Origin: Pedobacter cryoconitis
GTDB lineage: Bacteria > Bacteroidota > Bacteroidia > Sphingobacteriales > Sphingobacteriaceae
Direction of reading: 5' to 3'
NCBI RefSeq assembly: GCF_001590605.1
Contig: NZ_CP014504.1
Span: 1,426,001-1,490,000 of the forward strand
DNA length: 64,000 nt
Shown: one piece after another, positions 62,987 through 64,000 of the stretch
Numbering within the stretch: the first letter of the stretch is position 1
Layout of the letters: each line of letters begins with the position of its first letter
Notes under the pieces: generated by a model
Databases searched by the model: none
What the model was told of the DNA's origin: nothing
Seen by the model: only the letters and a program-made list of their open reading frames with translations
Position numbers and translations under genes: made by a program

Positions 62987-63991
62987 TTATATACTCTTTT
63001 CTAAGATTAACAAGTGTTTGCAACGGATCCCATTTTCAATAATCGGATCCGGATAATGATCAATAAAGAAGTTGTGGTTCATACCAACAAGTTCAAAACC
63101 TCCTTTTTGATATAAAGCCAACTGACCTATACTTGAATTCCCGGTTGCGATCCTCAGTGTTTTAAACCCCTTGGCTATAGAAGCAACGGCAGCTTTTTCC
63201 AGTAAGCGTTTACCAAGACCAATACCCTGGTACTGAGTTTTAACAGCGATGTTTTTAATTTCAATCGTGTTTTTATTCAAAGGCAACAGTACAAAAGCAC
63301 CTACGATTTTTGTCCGGTACAGTGCAACAAAAATCTGGTTATTATGTGTGTATGAATTGATAACTTCTATAGACGGGTCTGCAGATAACAGCAGATCATA
63401 GAGCGTACGGTTAATTTCATTTTTTTCTGTAAATGCCAATTCCTGGTGGATAGACAGGTGCTCAATTTTTTCATTGACCAGCCGCAACCGTTCTTCAATT
63501 GTAATGTCACTCTCCAGGCGGAGCGTTGGTGTTTGTAGTTTATTGAGCCACTGCGTATGCAGTTCAAAACTTCTGCTGGGAAAACCCGGCTGATCATAAC
63601 CTGATGCCCATGTTATAAATTCAGTATACTTTTTTTTCCGGTATTCATCTGTGATCAGTAAATCTCCGTACCGTTCTTCTTCTCTTTTAATTAAGCGTGT
63701 TATTCTGATCGCAGGAGGAATCCATAAGAATACAACCAGGTCAAAGTAATTATAAAATTGCGCATTCCAATTTAAGATTGAGCCAGAAACAACAATGTTT
63801 TCATATTGCTTAAAATCATTGCTGAATAATTCGTCGCGTTCCTTTGGCTCGCGTTTTAGTTCAAAAGGTATTTCGCTTTTGAGCCAGTAATAGTCATCAG
63901 TATCCAGGTGACTAAAACCCCGCTCAATGGAGAGCCGTTGGGCTAAAGTGGTTGTACCAGAGCCTGATGCTCCAAAAATCATGATTTTCAT
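62987..63991 (-). CDS. P-loop kinase/GNAT acetyltransferase fusion
   Basis: 334 aa, ATG start. Residues 1-180 are an adenylate-kinase-like P-loop protein: Walker A 'GASGSGTTT' (7-15), 'LDTDDYYW' (29-36) and a lid region ('RITRLIKREEERYGD'), like small shikimate- or AAA-type kinases of unknown substrate. Residues 195-334 are a GNAT domain with the acetyl-CoA loop Q253-Y-Q-G-I-G-L-G260 followed by 'KRLLEKAAVASIAKGFKTLR'. The two parts normally occur as separate proteins. Reading through is continuous with no repeat or stop at the join. Phosphorylation and acetylation of related small molecules is an inference. Confidence 0.85.
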   Translation of the reverse strand: MKIMIFGASGSGTTTLAQRLSIERGFSHLDTDDYYWLKSEIPFELKREPKERDELFSNDFKQYENIVVSGSILNWNAQFYNYFDLVVFLWIPPAIRITRLIKREEERYGDLLITDEYRKKKYTEFITWASGYDQPGFPSRSFELHTQWLNKLQTPTLRLESDITIEERLRLVNEKIEHLSIHQELAFTEKNEINRTLYDLLLSADPSIEVINSYTHNNQIFVALYRTKIVGAFVLLPLNKNTIEIKNIAVKTQYQGIGLGKRLLEKAAVASIAKGFKTLRIATGNSSIGQLALYQKGGFELVGMNHNFFIDHYPDPIIENGIRCKHLLILEKSI

Positions 63992-64000
63992 CGAGTAGTT

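Overview
The window reads as a chromosomal segment of a Bacteroidota bacterium, most likely of the Pedobacter/Sphingobacteriaceae type. Signs are a SusC/SusD pair, a carboxypeptidase-regulatory-domain TonB receptor, LytTR and PAS signalling proteins, lipoproteins with an S-C lipobox, A+T-rich intergenic DNA, few clear Shine-Dalgarno sites and an ISL3/ISAon1-type insertion sequence. No rRNA, CRISPR array or prophage is visible. One tRNA gene (tRNA-Lys, anticodon TTT) is present.

Layout. 0-4.6 kb: a co-directional minus-strand island of a glycine-rich repeat protein, a two-part protein joining a possible ABBA-prenyltransferase-like half to a terpene-cyclase/squalene-oxidase-like alpha barrel, a phytanoyl-CoA-dioxygenase-type oxygenase, and the start of an RHS/SpvB-like protein that leaves the window. 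4.6-6.4 kb: decayed reading frames and a 158-bp imperfect palindrome built on an 11-bp tandem repeat. 6.4-13.1 kb: a gluconolactonase-like secreted protein, a DsbD thiol-reductant pair, and a sulfur operon (cysteine desulfurase, persulfide-dioxygenase/rhodanese fusion, Lrp regulator). 13.5-17.9 kb: a VOC protein, then a decayed zone with frameshifted remnants (including a UPF0175 antitoxin-like gene), a C39-like lipoprotein with a small secreted partner, and a beta-propeller fragment without a start.

18-26.8 kb: a SusD/SusC uptake locus divergent from an AraC regulator, then sugar-acid catabolism remains: an intact IlvD/Edd dehydratase flanked by an internally deleted FAH-family gene and an N-terminally truncated MDR oxidoreductase. 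27-33 kb: a type VI secretion cargo island (VgrG, unknown 283-aa protein, DUF4280 PAAR-like tip, lipase-like effector) followed upstream by a WKNG-repeat lipoprotein. 33-39.4 kb: a second intergenic region with 10- and 11-bp periodic repeats, a carboxylesterase, a flavin reductase, an alpha/beta-hydrolase lipoprotein, the IS element and tRNA-Lys.

39.6-64 kb: OPT transporter; three secreted or lipid-anchored unknowns; a TetR/TetX-like monooxygenase pair behind a palindromic operator; a UbiB-type kinase; a FAD oxidoreductase; a PAS histidine kinase; an operon of TonB receptor, TPR-like protein, LytS-type kinase and LytTR regulator; a thioesterase; an arsenic operon (arsR, arsC, acr3) with two matching operator candidates; an Lrp regulator divergent from a PLP histidine-decarboxylase-like gene; a PAP2 phosphatase; and a P-loop kinase/GNAT fusion.

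The most unusual items are the prenyltransferase-like/cyclase fusion with its oxygenase neighbour, the VgrG-lipase island, the helically phased intergenic repeats, and the kinase-GNAT fusion. All function calls come from reading motifs in the translated sequence; no database search was run.
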